37,555 nt of DNA from Deltaproteobacteria bacterium (GTDB lineage Bacteria > Desulfobacterota > Desulfomonilia > UBA1062). Of this stretch, positions 17,257-25,964 are shown piece after piece (positions within the stretch are counted from its first letter, which is position 1; every line of letters starts with the position of its first letter). The stretch spans positions 1 through 37,555 of the forward strand of contig JAHDKO010000104.1 in assembly GCA_018436855.1 (NCBI GenBank), read 5' to 3'. A program made the position numbers and the translations under genes. The notes below the pieces were generated by a model, which saw only the letters and a list, made by a program, of their open reading frames with translations, was not told the DNA's origin and made no database searches.

Positions 17257-18681
17257 GTGAGAAAAGGCGCTGTGCAGTCTGAACGGAACATCCTGCCCGG
17301 GCATGCGCCCCGGTACAGAGAAGATTCGGTCCCAACGAATGCAATGCTGTGGCTGGTGTCTGCCGCCGCCTTTCTCTCGCTCCTCCCGCTGTGGCTTCAT
17401 TATGACATCATCTCACCGGACGGGGCCTTCCAATATATTCCCACGGCCCGGTTTTTTCTCGAAGGCTCCTTCCTCGAGGGGTTCGCGCGGCCCCAGCCCC
17501 TTTTCCCCCTGCTGATTGCGGGTGTTTCGTGGGTGACCGGAGCCTCTCCGGAGCTCGCGGGCAGACTGATTTCAGCAGGCGCCTTCATCATCGCCGCCCT
17601 GGGGATGTTCAAGCTCGGCGAGCTCATCTTCCACGACAGGTGGACAGCGCTGATCTCCGTGCTCTTTCTCATCACCAACCGCGAGCTTGCGGAAGATTCG
17701 GTGGATTGCCTGAAGGAGTCTCTGCTCGTGGCCTGCATCCTCTGGGGGAATTTCTTCGTACTGAAAGGCCTGGAAGAAGAAACCGGCCGCAGGAAGACTG
17801 CCCTGTTTCCAGCCGGTCTCCTCTTCCTGCTCGGGATGTTCATCCGGAGCACGGCCCTGTTTTTTCTCGGGGCGTGGCTGCTCATCTGGGTGTTCAGAAG
17901 GGAGGGCTGCAGGATGTTGAGGATGGCGCTGCTGGTTGTCCCGGCAGTGCTGTTTGTCATTCTCTGGTTCGTGAACCCGGAGTTGCCGTTGTATAAAAAA
18001 AGCTATAATCTGGGGCTCATATTCAACAACCCGCACACAATCCCCGGCATACTGCAGGCCGCGGGAAACACGGTGGTCGAGCTCTTCGGCACCGGGAACC
18101 TGTTCGTCATATCCGCAGGATGCGCCGGGTTCTTCTTTCGGAAAAAGGATCGATACACCACACATCTCTGCCTGAGCGCGCTCATATTCCTGGCCGTTCT
18201 CTCCGCGTGGGGATTCACCTCGGGGCGATATCTCCTGGCTCTGATTGCCTGGATATATCCCCTTGCCGCCTATGCCGCCGTGAGGATGGCCCGCTCCATG
18301 AGCAGGCCGGGAAGGGTGGCCTCCTTTCTGGTGGTGCTGGCCGCATGTGTCTTCTGGGCGGACAAGGTCATGGAAGGCCCTGACCCCAATAAGCTTGCAC
18401 GCAAGGAGGCAGGCCTGTACATCCGGGAGCTTGCTGGACCCGACCGGAGGATAATCACCAATCGCGACCGGCTTGCCTTTTACGCCGAAGGCACGTATGT
18501 ACCCCTCAAAAAGGCTTCGGATGCGAAGAAATCCAAAGGCATACTCGCCATAGACATTGAAAAGGAAGGCGGTGAAGCCGGGAAGGCGTACATGGAGGGC
18601 ATCGGGAAAAGCCCTGCCCGTGTTTTCGACACCATTCATGTATACCTTCCGGATTCTGTTCATGGCATCTCTGCCCAGTGA
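17257..18681 (+). CDS. GT-C-like multi-pass membrane protein, paralogue of 23917-25395
   Basis: The 474-residue integral membrane protein has about ten hydrophobic segments and the plan of dolichyl/polyprenyl-phosphate-sugar glycosyltransferases (GT39/GT83-like). A first helix is followed by an acidic external loop, HYDIISPDGAFQY (residues 48-60), where the catalytic aspartate of such enzymes normally lies. Blocks LFLITNRELAEDSVDCLKES and NRDRLAFYAEGTYVPL recur, nearly unchanged, in the protein at 23917, so the two are paralogues. The last ~100 residues are soluble and probably periplasmic. The start GTG 17257 is uncertain because no strong ribosome-binding site is seen; ATG 17344 is a possible alternative. 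Its stop overlaps the next gene's start (GTGA). It probably transfers a sugar or other group to the glycan outside the cytoplasm. Confidence 0.8.
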   Translation: MRKGAVQSERNILPGHAPRYREDSVPTNAMLWLVSAAAFLSLLPLWLHYDIISPDGAFQYIPTARFFLEGSFLEGFARPQPLFPLLIAGVSWVTGASPELAGRLISAGAFIIAALGMFKLGELIFHDRWTALISVLFLITNRELAEDSVDCLKESLLVACILWGNFFVLKGLEEETGRRKTALFPAGLLFLLGMFIRSTALFFLGAWLLIWVFRREGCRMLRMALLVVPAVLFVILWFVNPELPLYKKSYNLGLIFNNPHTIPGILQAAGNTVVELFGTGNLFVISAGCAGFFFRKKDRYTTHLCLSALIFLAVLSAWGFTSGRYLLALIAWIYPLAAYAAVRMARSMSRPGRVASFLVVLAACVFWADKVMEGPDPNKLARKEAGLYIRELAGPDRRIITNRDRLAFYAEGTYVPLKKASDAKKSKGILAIDIEKEGGEAGKAYMEGIGKSPARVFDTIHVYLPDSVHGISAQ

Positions 18682-20255
18682 CAGATGATCGACTGAATAA
18701 CCCGATGGAAAAGCAAAGCGTTACAGATACCGTTCCGGACACTACCGGCACCCTGACCCGCGGGCATATCATTGCGCGCAACACGGTCTGGAACCTGATC
18801 GGCCTGGGCGCCCCCCTGCTTGTCGCCCTCTTTGCCATCCCGCTCCTGATAAGGGGCATGGGCACTGACCGCTTCGGGGTGCTGACGCTTGCGTGGGCGG
18901 TCATCGGCTACTTCAGCCTGTTCGATCTGGGGCTGGGCCGCGCCCTGACCAAGCTCGTGGCCGAGAGGCTGGGTACGGGGCAGACAGAGGATCTTCCCCG
19001 GCTCATCTGGACGGCGCTGATGATCATGGGGCTATTCGGCATCATCGGTGCAATGGTGGCGGCGGCACTTTCCCCCTGGCTGGTGCACAATGTCCTGAAA
19101 ATACCCCGGGCACTGCAGGATGAGACCCTGAAGTCCTTTTATCTGATCGCGCTGTCCGTTCCCGTGGTGATCGTCACGATCGGATTGCGGGGGGTGCTCG
19201 AAGCGCATCAGCGCTTTGACCTGGCCAACAAGGTGCGCATACCTTTCGGCGTGCTCACCTTTCTGGGACCGCTCCTCATCCTGCCCTTCTCGAACAGCCT
19301 GTTTCCCGTGGTGGGCATGCTGGTCGCGGGCAGCTTTCTGGCGGGCGGGGTCTTTCTGATGGTGTGCCTGCATCTGGTGCCCGAATTGCGGCACAGCATC
19401 AGGCCGAAGCGGTCCATGATCAGACCGCTGATCGGTTTTGGAAGCTGGATGACGGTGACCAATATCGTCGGTCCCCTGATGACCTATATGGACAGGTTTC
19501 TGATCGGGGCACTCATCTCGGTCACGGCTGTCGCGTATTATGCAACGCCCTACGAGGTGGTGACAAAGTTCTGGCTCATCCCCAGCGCGCTGGTCGGGGT
19601 GCTATTCCCCGCCTTCTCGACCGCCCTGGCCCAGGACCGTCAGCGCGCCGGGCGGCTGTTCGGCCGGGGGATAAACTATACCTTTCTCGCCCTGTTTCCG
19701 CTGACCCTGCTCGTGGTTGCGCTGGCACACGAAGGGCTGAGCGTGTGGCTGGGCAGGGAGTTTGCCGACAACAGCACCTTTGTGCTGAAATGGCTGGCCG
19801 CCGGGGTGTTCATCAACGGCATCGCCCGGGTTCCCTTTGCTCTGGTACAGGGTGCCGGCCGTCCCGACCTCACGGCCAAGATGCATCTTATCCAACTGCC
19901 GGTTTATCTGTTGACCCTGTGGTGGCTGATCGGTGTCTACGGGATACAAGGCGTAGCCATTGTGTGGGTAGTGAGGGTCTGTATCGACAGCCTGATTCTT
20001 TTTGTCATGGCGATGCGTCTTTTACCTGTCACGAGTGCCCAGATACGCAGCAGCCTGGTCAGAATCGTCGCAGCAGCAGGGGTTTTTGCCGCAGCCGGGT
20101 GCCTGACCGGCCTGTTCGAGAAAGGATTGTTTCTGATTGCAGTGTTCATATGTTTTCCGGTCATCACCTGGATTTGGCTGCTGGATGGGGAGGACCGGGA
20201 TCTCCTCAAGGGCTTTTTTCAACTCCGGTATGGAAAGGGCATGCGTGAGCCATGA
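18678..20255 (+). CDS. Wzx-type oligosaccharide flippase (second copy)
   Basis: The 525-residue polytopic protein has some twelve to fourteen hydrophobic segments. NTVWNLIGLGAPLLVALFAIP is the usual first helix, FGVLTLAWAVIGYFSLFDLGLGRALTKL the family N-terminal signature, and GPLMTYMDRFLIGALISVTAVAYYATPYEVV the mid-protein signature. It is longer than, and not closely similar to, the flippase at 12357, so the locus holds two different lipid-linked oligosaccharide exporters. The GTG start at 18678 overlaps the preceding stop by four bases; the ATG at 18705 is the alternative and would trim nine residues. It ends in an ATGA overlap with the downstream methyltransferase. Family and export role are firm; the glycan carried is unknown. 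Confidence 0.9.
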   Translation: MTDDRLNNPMEKQSVTDTVPDTTGTLTRGHIIARNTVWNLIGLGAPLLVALFAIPLLIRGMGTDRFGVLTLAWAVIGYFSLFDLGLGRALTKLVAERLGTGQTEDLPRLIWTALMIMGLFGIIGAMVAAALSPWLVHNVLKIPRALQDETLKSFYLIALSVPVVIVTIGLRGVLEAHQRFDLANKVRIPFGVLTFLGPLLILPFSNSLFPVVGMLVAGSFLAGGVFLMVCLHLVPELRHSIRPKRSMIRPLIGFGSWMTVTNIVGPLMTYMDRFLIGALISVTAVAYYATPYEVVTKFWLIPSALVGVLFPAFSTALAQDRQRAGRLFGRGINYTFLALFPLTLLVVALAHEGLSVWLGREFADNSTFVLKWLAAGVFINGIARVPFALVQGAGRPDLTAKMHLIQLPVYLLTLWWLIGVYGIQGVAIVWVVRVCIDSLILFVMAMRLLPVTSAQIRSSLVRIVAAAGVFAAAGCLTGLFEKGLFLIAVFICFPVITWIWLLDGEDRDLLKGFFQLRYGKGMREP

Positions 20256-21223
20256 AACCGGATGAGAACCTGGAAATCAGAACCCGTCCCTGTCCTGACT
20301 GCTCCCTCTGCGGCGCACCCGGCCGGCCGCTGTATGAGGGGCTTGAAGACCGGCTTTTCGGCTCTCCTGGCCGGTGGAATCTGAAACAGTGCCCCAACCC
20401 CGGGTGCGGTCTGGTCTGGATGGACCCGATGCCCATCGAGGAAGACATCGGCAAGGCATACCGGACATATTACACCCATGAAAGGGAAACTTTTCTCCGC
20501 CTGGCGTTCAGGGGGCTGTATCGGATTTTTCGGGTCTTATTCTGGGTCGAGCGCCGATGGCGGCGTGCTTACCTGATGTACCTCGACCGGACGCCGCCCG
20601 GCAGGTTGCTCGAGATCGGCTGCGGCGACGGCCGGCGTCTCGCCCTTTTTAAGTCGCGCGGGTGGGAGGTGGAAGGCCAGGAGGTGGATCAGAGAGCGGC
20701 CGCACAGGTGTTTGAGCGGTATGGGATCAAGGTGCATCTGGGAGGCATCGAGCACCTCGGTCTCAGAGAAGCAGGCTATGATGCCATAATCATGAACCAT
20801 GTCATCGAGCATGTCCACGACCCGGTCGGCCTGCTGACCGAGTGCAGGCACCTGCTCAGGCCGGGAGGGGTGCTGGTGGCGAGAACGCCGAACATCGAAA
20901 GCCGGGGACACCAGGTGTTCCGTTCATGCTGGCGCGGGCTGGAGCCGCCGAGGCATCTGCGGCTCTTTTCCGGAAATGCCCTTAGATCGTGCGCCGAGAA
21001 GGCAGGGTATCCTTACATCGATATCCGGGCCGAAGCGGTAAATGCCGGAGGGATGTATTGGATGAGTCACGGTATTGTGATAAAGGAGAAACAGAACGCG
21101 TGGCCGGTGGCTCAGTCTCTCAGCGGTCTGGTCCGGGCCGCCGGGTTCTTTTTTGTTGAGCTGCTGCTGTCGCGCCGGCAGCCGTGGATAGGTGAAGAAC
21201 TCGTGCTCAAGGCAGGCAAATGA
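20252..21223 (+). CDS. Class I SAM methyltransferase with N-terminal zinc-ribbon-like segment
   Basis: The 323-residue protein begins with a cysteine-rich segment, CPDCSLCG (about residues 14-21) and CPNPGCGLVWMDP (48-60), a pattern found in many sugar or lipid methyltransferases of glycan clusters and probably binding zinc. The Rossmann core follows: LLEIGCGDGRRLALF (motif I, about 118-132), WEVEGQEVDQ with the ribose-binding acidic residue, IIMNHVIEHVHDPVGLL and LRPGGVLVARTPN. A C-terminal hydrophobic segment (LVRAAGFFFVELLLS) may sit on the membrane. ATG 20252 overlaps the flippase stop (ATGA), and its own stop overlaps the start of a very small open frame. It is likely to methylate a glycan sugar or chain end; chain-terminating methylation is one possibility. 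Confidence 0.88.
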   Translation: MKPDENLEIRTRPCPDCSLCGAPGRPLYEGLEDRLFGSPGRWNLKQCPNPGCGLVWMDPMPIEEDIGKAYRTYYTHERETFLRLAFRGLYRIFRVLFWVERRWRRAYLMYLDRTPPGRLLEIGCGDGRRLALFKSRGWEVEGQEVDQRAAAQVFERYGIKVHLGGIEHLGLREAGYDAIIMNHVIEHVHDPVGLLTECRHLLRPGGVLVARTPNIESRGHQVFRSCWRGLEPPRHLRLFSGNALRSCAEKAGYPYIDIRAEAVNAGGMYWMSHGIVIKEKQNAWPVAQSLSGLVRAAGFFFVELLLSRRQPWIGEELVLKAGK

Positions 21224-21387
21224 AGAAACTGCCGGCCCACCGGATCAGCGCCGGCAGAATCCGCTGGCAGGCGATTCAGGGCCGGCTGCTGCCCGGCCTG
21301 CTTCCCCATGCTTGCCTGATGCAGTATGTTCAGACCGGGCAGGTCATAGGGCTCATGGCGGCCTTTTGCGATCGAAGCCGCTGCTGA
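21220..21387 (+). CDS. Possible small protein (55 residues), hypothetical
   Basis: An ATG at 21220 overlaps the methyltransferase stop in the ATGA arrangement used repeatedly in this operon and opens a frame to the TGA at 21385-21387. The product begins MKKLPAHRISAGRIRW, is basic, and has no recognised domain, signal peptide or clear helix. The coupling geometry is the main reason to list it. It could equally be non-coding sequence, since this 300-base gap lacks other genes. Confidence 0.25.
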   Translation: MKKLPAHRISAGRIRWQAIQGRLLPGLLPHACLMQYVQTGQVIGLMAAFCDRSRC

Positions 21388-21523
21388 GCTGAATGAAAAG
21401 GGCTTGCATTTGTTGCGCATGATTTTTTTCAATGAGGGGAGACCTCACCATGCAAAGGCCGCAGAATCGTAGACCCTTCTACGGTTGCGGTTCTTCCGGG
21501 TGAACCCCCCAAGGGGCATGCTG

Positions 21524-22435
21524 ATGAAACTCTCAGTTATCATACCGACGCTGAATGCCGGGAGGTATCTGCCGAATCTGCTTGAGAGGCTGTCTTCCCA
21601 GACTGTCTCCGACAAGGAGATAATCGTCATTGACTCTGCATCAGACGATGAGACGGTCGAGGTCGCCCGCTCGTTCGGCGCGACCGTCAAGCCCATCGTC
21701 CGGAGAGAGTTCAATCACGGGCGGACCAGGAATGTCGCTGCAGATGATGCCTCGGGCGAATACCTCGTCTTTCTCACGCAGGATGCGCTCCCGGTAGACG
21801 GCCGTCTGCTGGAAAACCTCATCGCTCCGCTGGAAAACGATGGGAGGATTGCCGCTTCATATGGCCGGCAGATAGCCTATGAGCATGCATATCCCATCGA
21901 AAGGTTCATCCGGGGGTTCAACTATCCGGAAGAAAGCCGGACAAAAGAGAAATGCGACATTCCCGTCCTGGGGGTAAAAACCTTTTTCTGCAGCAATGCC
22001 TGCGCCGCATACCGGAACGATGCGTTTCGCACCCTCGGCGGATTCAGGGGCGACACCATCATGAATGAAGACATGGAGTATTTTTACCGGGCCGTGATGG
22101 CGGGATACAAGGTCCACTATGCCGCGGATGCCCGAGTGTGGCACTCGCACAACTACACCTTCTTCGAGCAGTTCCGGCGCTATGTGGACATCGGGGTGTT
22201 CTTCTCGAACAACCGGGACCTGGCGGCATATTCCCGGAACGAAACCGAAGGGATAAGATATATCCTGGCGGCGGCAAGGTACCTCATAGATAAGAACGAG
22301 CCCTGGCAGTTGCCGCATCTCCTTCTCGACAGCATCGCGCGGTTTCTCGGATACCGGGCCGGGAAGAATTATCGGTTGTTGCCGGTGAAATATATGGAGT
22401 ATATATCGATGAATAAGGCATATTGGCTCTCTTAG
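21524..22435 (+). CDS. Glycosyltransferase family 2, rhamnosyltransferase-like
   Basis: The 303-residue GT-A fold enzyme starts at ATG 21524 with AAGGGG seven bases upstream; the longer frame from a TTG at 21485 and the ATG at 21518 lack usable ribosome-binding spacing. The core begins MKLSVIIPTLNAGRYL. FNHGRTRNVAADDASGEYLVFLTQDA follows (about residues 63-88), where the TQDA aspartate is the expected metal/nucleotide-binding site, and NEDMEYFYRAVMAGY (181-195) carries the catalytic-base acidic residues. FNHGxTRN with this spacing is typical of GT2 rhamnosyltransferases. One or two hydrophobic patches may attach it to the membrane. It stands between a methyltransferase and the phosphoglycosyl transferase. 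A dTDP-rhamnose donor is likely but not proven; no rhamnose synthesis genes are in the window. Confidence 0.88.
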   Translation: MKLSVIIPTLNAGRYLPNLLERLSSQTVSDKEIIVIDSASDDETVEVARSFGATVKPIVRREFNHGRTRNVAADDASGEYLVFLTQDALPVDGRLLENLIAPLENDGRIAASYGRQIAYEHAYPIERFIRGFNYPEESRTKEKCDIPVLGVKTFFCSNACAAYRNDAFRTLGGFRGDTIMNEDMEYFYRAVMAGYKVHYAADARVWHSHNYTFFEQFRRYVDIGVFFSNNRDLAAYSRNETEGIRYILAAARYLIDKNEPWQLPHLLLDSIARFLGYRAGKNYRLLPVKYMEYISMNKAYWLS

Positions 22436-22489
22436 GGAAGGGTATGAAAAAATACAGGACCCAAAGCATATGAGGCACCCCGGCCGCTC

Positions 22490-23917
22490 ATGATAAACGG
22501 CGTCATCAAAAAGATCTTTCTTGCGCTCACGCTGATGGCGAGCGATCTTGCCGCCATAATGGCGAGCTTTGCCCTGGCGTATTATGTCAGGTCGCGGCTT
22601 CTGGTGGATGTGATCCCTATGTTTCCGGAGATGATTCACGGCATCGATGTATACCTGAAGGCATGGGCGCTCGGCTCGTTATGGGTGCTCATATTCGCCT
22701 ACGAGGGGCTCTATCCCTCCATCGGCATGGGCTTCTGGGATGAGATAAAGTCCCTGTTGAAAGGGAACATGCTGTGCTTCGTGATCCTTATCCTTCTGAC
22801 CTTCGTCACCAAGACCACCATTGATTTCTCCCGTCCGGTCATCGCCCTGGCCCTGCTCCTTTCCATCGGTCTTCTGCCCCTTATGAGGCGGTTCTCGCGC
22901 TGGGCTCTGAAAAGTCTCGGGCTGTGGAAAAAGAACGTCCTGATCATCGGGTCTCCGGAGGCAGTCCGGCAGGTTCTCTGCAATCTCAAGAAGCATCCGG
23001 ACTGGGGGCTCCACCCGGTCGGGGTGGTCTCGCCCGACGGGCGGGACGGGGCATTGGACAAGGCATTGCCAGTCTATCGGGATGTCATGCAGGTGGATGA
23101 TGCCCGGATCAAGCCCGAGGAGGTTATCGTAGCGGCTCCCCGCGTATCACGGGCAGAGCTTCTGGAGATCGTCGAAGACGCCATGAAGGTATCGCCGGTG
23201 GTGAAGATGCTGCCCGACCTCTACGGAGTCGCTTCCGTGGGCGTCAAAACCTATGATCTCGACGGCATGCTCCTTCTGGAGATGGAAGACCGGCTGGCCC
23301 TGAAGCGCAACTCCGTCACCAAACGTGCGTTCGACATCCTCTGTGCCCTGGCCGGGCTCCTGGTCCTCTCGCCGCTCTTCCTCCTGATTGTGTCGCTGAT
23401 CAAGCTCGATTCGCGCGGGCCCGCATTTTTTGGGCACAAGCGGCTGGGCAAGGGCGGGCGGTATTTCACGTGCTACAAATTCCGCACCATGCGGCCCGAC
23501 GCCGAACAGGTACTCAAGGAGCTGCTCCGGCGCGACCCCGAGGCCAGGGCCCAGTGGGAAAGGGACTTCAAGCTGAAGAACGATCCCCGGATCACGAGGA
23601 TAGGCGCGTTCTTACGCAAGACCAGCCTCGACGAGATTCCGCAGCTCTGGAACGTCGTGAAGGGAGACATGAGCCTGGTGGGCCCCAGGCCCATCGTGAC
23701 CGATGAGGTTGAGCGGTACGGGGACAAGGCGAGATACCTCTTCAAGGTTCCCCCGGGGATTACCGGTCTCTGGCAGGTTTCGGGCCGTAACGACATCGAC
23801 TATGAGGAGCGGGTGCTCCTCGATGAATACTATGCGAAAAACTGGTCGCTCTGGCTCGATATCGAGGTGATCATCCGCACCTTCGGGGCGGTGCTGAAAA
23901 AACAGGGCGCCTACTGA
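22490..23917 (+). CDS. Polytopic exopolysaccharide-initiating phosphoglycosyl transferase (WbaP/WcaJ type)
   Basis: The 475-residue protein is the long form of the initiating sugar transferase. About four N-terminal membrane helices (residues 8-132) are followed by a Rossmann-like CoA-binding-type domain (NVLIIGSPEAV, 149-159) and then the catalytic domain: re-entrant helix 281-305, SRGPAFFGHKRLGKGG, KFRTM (330-334), and the catalytic pair D381-E382 in TSLDEIPQLWNVV, then GDMSLVGPRP and PPGITGLWQVSGRND. It transfers hexose-1-phosphate, typically glucose or galactose, to undecaprenyl phosphate. It is the second initiator in the window after the short form at 5317, implying two lipid-linked assembly starts. 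The ATG at 22490 begins directly before the first helix. Its stop overlaps the next start by one base (TGATG). Confidence 0.93.
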   Translation: MINGVIKKIFLALTLMASDLAAIMASFALAYYVRSRLLVDVIPMFPEMIHGIDVYLKAWALGSLWVLIFAYEGLYPSIGMGFWDEIKSLLKGNMLCFVILILLTFVTKTTIDFSRPVIALALLLSIGLLPLMRRFSRWALKSLGLWKKNVLIIGSPEAVRQVLCNLKKHPDWGLHPVGVVSPDGRDGALDKALPVYRDVMQVDDARIKPEEVIVAAPRVSRAELLEIVEDAMKVSPVVKMLPDLYGVASVGVKTYDLDGMLLLEMEDRLALKRNSVTKRAFDILCALAGLLVLSPLFLLIVSLIKLDSRGPAFFGHKRLGKGGRYFTCYKFRTMRPDAEQVLKELLRRDPEARAQWERDFKLKNDPRITRIGAFLRKTSLDEIPQLWNVVKGDMSLVGPRPIVTDEVERYGDKARYLFKVPPGITGLWQVSGRNDIDYEERVLLDEYYAKNWSLWLDIEVIIRTFGAVLKKQGAY

Positions 23918-25395
23918 TGGGCCGCTGGTTTTCGGGCGAGCAGGAAAGGCATGTGCCGGCGCAGCCGATGAACAGGGAAGACGATCGAAAACCGGCATCC
24001 CGCGGGCCGGGTGAAAACCAAGGATTCCTTGCCGGGCTTGAGGGGGCCATCCAGACCATGTCCTCGCCCGCGCTCCTCATGCTGGTGGGGACGGGCGCCT
24101 TTCTGGCGCTCCTGCCTGCATGGCTGAACTACGACATCATCTCCCGGGACGGCGCATTCCAGTATGCGCCCCTGGCGCAGGTGTTTTTCGAGGGACGGTT
24201 CCTCGAAGGCCTGATGGGAGAGGTCGATCCCTTTTTCCCCCTCATTATCGCCGGCATAGCCTGGCTTACCGGGCTCGAACCTGAGCTCTCCGGAAGGATT
24301 GCCTCCTACCTCGCCTTCGTGCTGACAGCCGTGGGCATGTACAAAGTAGGAGAGATCCTGTTCAGGGATCGCATGGTTTCCCTTCTGGCCGTTCTTTTCC
24401 TCATCACCAACCGGCAGCTGGTGGACCGCTCCATCGACTGTCTGAAGGAATCTCTCCTGCTCTGCTGCATCATATGGGGGAATTACCTGGTTCTCAAGGG
24501 GATATCCTCGATAGACAAGAATAGACTCTTCCTTGCGCTTGGCGCACTGATGTTCTTTGCCGGCGGGCTCTTCAGAAGCACTGCCCTGGTATTTCTGTGC
24601 GCCTGGCTCATCATATGGATATTTCATGAAGACAAGGGGCGGTTTGCCCGCGCCGCGCTCTTCCTTGCCCCGGTATGCGGGGCTTTCGTCGTGTGGGCCG
24701 TCAATCCCGAGATGCCGGTGTTCAGAAAAAGCTACCAGTTCGGCTACTTTTTTGTCTCTTCTCATAGCGCAGGCGACATCCTGCAGTCAGGGGCAAACGC
24801 CGTGGTCAAGTTCTTTTCCACAGGCAACCCCCTGATCATCCTCCTGGGTCTGGCAGGCCTGTACCGGTACAGGAGAGATTATTATACCGGTCACCTCGCC
24901 CTGGTGCTGGGGATGTTTCTCCTGATCCTGACCTTCTGGATCTTTGCCTCGGACCGGTATTTTCTCGCGCCCATCATGTGGCTCTATCCCCTTGCCGCTT
25001 TTCAGGCGCTCAAGATCATTCGCTCAGGCACCGTGCTGCCGAGATGGTTCGCCGTGGTCGCTCTCCTCTCGTGCGTGATCATGTGGGCCCATATTTCCTT
25101 CACCCCGCCCGATCCCGATAAACTCGCACGGAGAGATGCCGGAGAGTGGGTTCTCAGCCGGCTCGGCCCCGGGCATGAAATTCTGTCGAACCGTGATAGG
25201 CTCGCCTTTTATGCCAAAGGGACCGGGCTTCCTCTCGGAGCCTTCAACGGGACACCCATGGACAAGGTCCTGGCGATCGACACCGATGAAGAAGACGGGA
25301 AGATGCTTCAGGAAAAGCTGGACAATCAGGGCATCCTCCCGGACAAGCGGTTCGGGTCCATACTCATTTATCTTCCCCGGCCAGGGGGATCTTGA
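23917..25395 (+). CDS. GT-C-like multi-pass membrane protein, paralogue of 17257-18681
   Basis: The 492-residue integral membrane protein has a charged cytoplasmic N terminus of about 48 residues, then about ten hydrophobic segments and a soluble C-terminal tail. The external-loop motif NYDIISRDGAFQY (71-83) matches HYDIISPDGAFQY of the paralogue. The blocks LFLITNRQLVDRSIDCLKES and NRDRLAFYAKGTGLPL and the closing ILIYLP are shared as well. Polyprenyl-phosphate-sugar-dependent transfer in the periplasm is the likely activity, by analogy to GT39/GT83. It directly follows the initiating phosphoglycosyl transferase with a one-base overlap, so the two are co-translated. tadA starts 24 bases downstream. 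The acceptor and donor are not predictable. The paralogy is directly seen; the GT-C assignment is inference. Confidence 0.82.
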   Translation: MGRWFSGEQERHVPAQPMNREDDRKPASRGPGENQGFLAGLEGAIQTMSSPALLMLVGTGAFLALLPAWLNYDIISRDGAFQYAPLAQVFFEGRFLEGLMGEVDPFFPLIIAGIAWLTGLEPELSGRIASYLAFVLTAVGMYKVGEILFRDRMVSLLAVLFLITNRQLVDRSIDCLKESLLLCCIIWGNYLVLKGISSIDKNRLFLALGALMFFAGGLFRSTALVFLCAWLIIWIFHEDKGRFARAALFLAPVCGAFVVWAVNPEMPVFRKSYQFGYFFVSSHSAGDILQSGANAVVKFFSTGNPLIILLGLAGLYRYRRDYYTGHLALVLGMFLLILTFWIFASDRYFLAPIMWLYPLAAFQALKIIRSGTVLPRWFAVVALLSCVIMWAHISFTPPDPDKLARRDAGEWVLSRLGPGHEILSNRDRLAFYAKGTGLPLGAFNGTPMDKVLAIDTDEEDGKMLQEKLDNQGILPDKRFGSILIYLPRPGGS

Positions 25396-25418
25396 CGAAA
25401 CAGGAAGGTAAGTGATAG

Positions 25419-25871
25419 ATGATTTTTGAACCGGACGACTGCTCTTTGATGAACATGGCCTTGGAAGAGGCGAAAAAAGCCGCCGGATGCGGCGAAGTCC
25501 CGGTCGGCGCCGTGCTCGTGATAGGCGGAAGGATTTTCACGGGCCATAACCGGGTGATAACGGATTCCGATCCCACTGCGCATGCCGAAATAGTTGCAAT
25601 GCGCTCGGCTGCCCGGGGAGTGGGCAACTACCGGCTGCCCGGGTCGTGTCTGTACGTGACCCTGGAGCCGTGCATCATGTGCGCGGGCGCCATCGTGCAG
25701 GCCAGGGTCGAGCGGCTGGTTTACGGCGCCAGGGACCCGCGCTACGGCGCGGTGGAATCCATGGTGAAGATATTCGATCTCGATCTGAATCACAAACCGG
25801 TCGTGCATTCGGGCATTCTGGCGGAGCAGGCCGGTGAGCTTTTGACACAGTTCTTTGAAGCGAGACGAAAA

Positions 25872-25895
<24 letters not shown>
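25419..25895 (+). CDS. tadA: tRNA-specific adenosine deaminase TadA
   Basis: The 158-residue deaminase has all zinc and catalytic residues: H55-A-E57 in DPTAHAEIVAM (E57 is the proton shuttle) and C85-x2-C88 in LEPCIMCAGAIVQ. EVPVGAVLV and YGARDPRYGA are standard TadA features. It converts A34 to inosine in tRNA-Arg(ACG), needed for decoding CGN codons. AGGAAGG lies about ten bases upstream of the ATG at 25419. The last 24 bases of the gene, including the TAA at 25893-25895, are also the 5' end of tRNA-Ser(CGA), an unusual gene overlap. It marks the boundary between the glycan locus and a housekeeping block. Confidence 0.96.

Positions 25896-25964
<69 letters not shown>

Noticed and set aside
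17572..18663. A 363-codon - strand open frame opposite the first GT-C-like gene
   Set aside because: Composition-driven shadow; the + strand frame has a clear paralogue at 23917.
19364..20248. A 294-codon alternative-frame reading inside the second flippase
   Set aside because: The flippase frame is hydrophobic and family-like; the other frame is arginine/cysteine-rich and unlike any protein.
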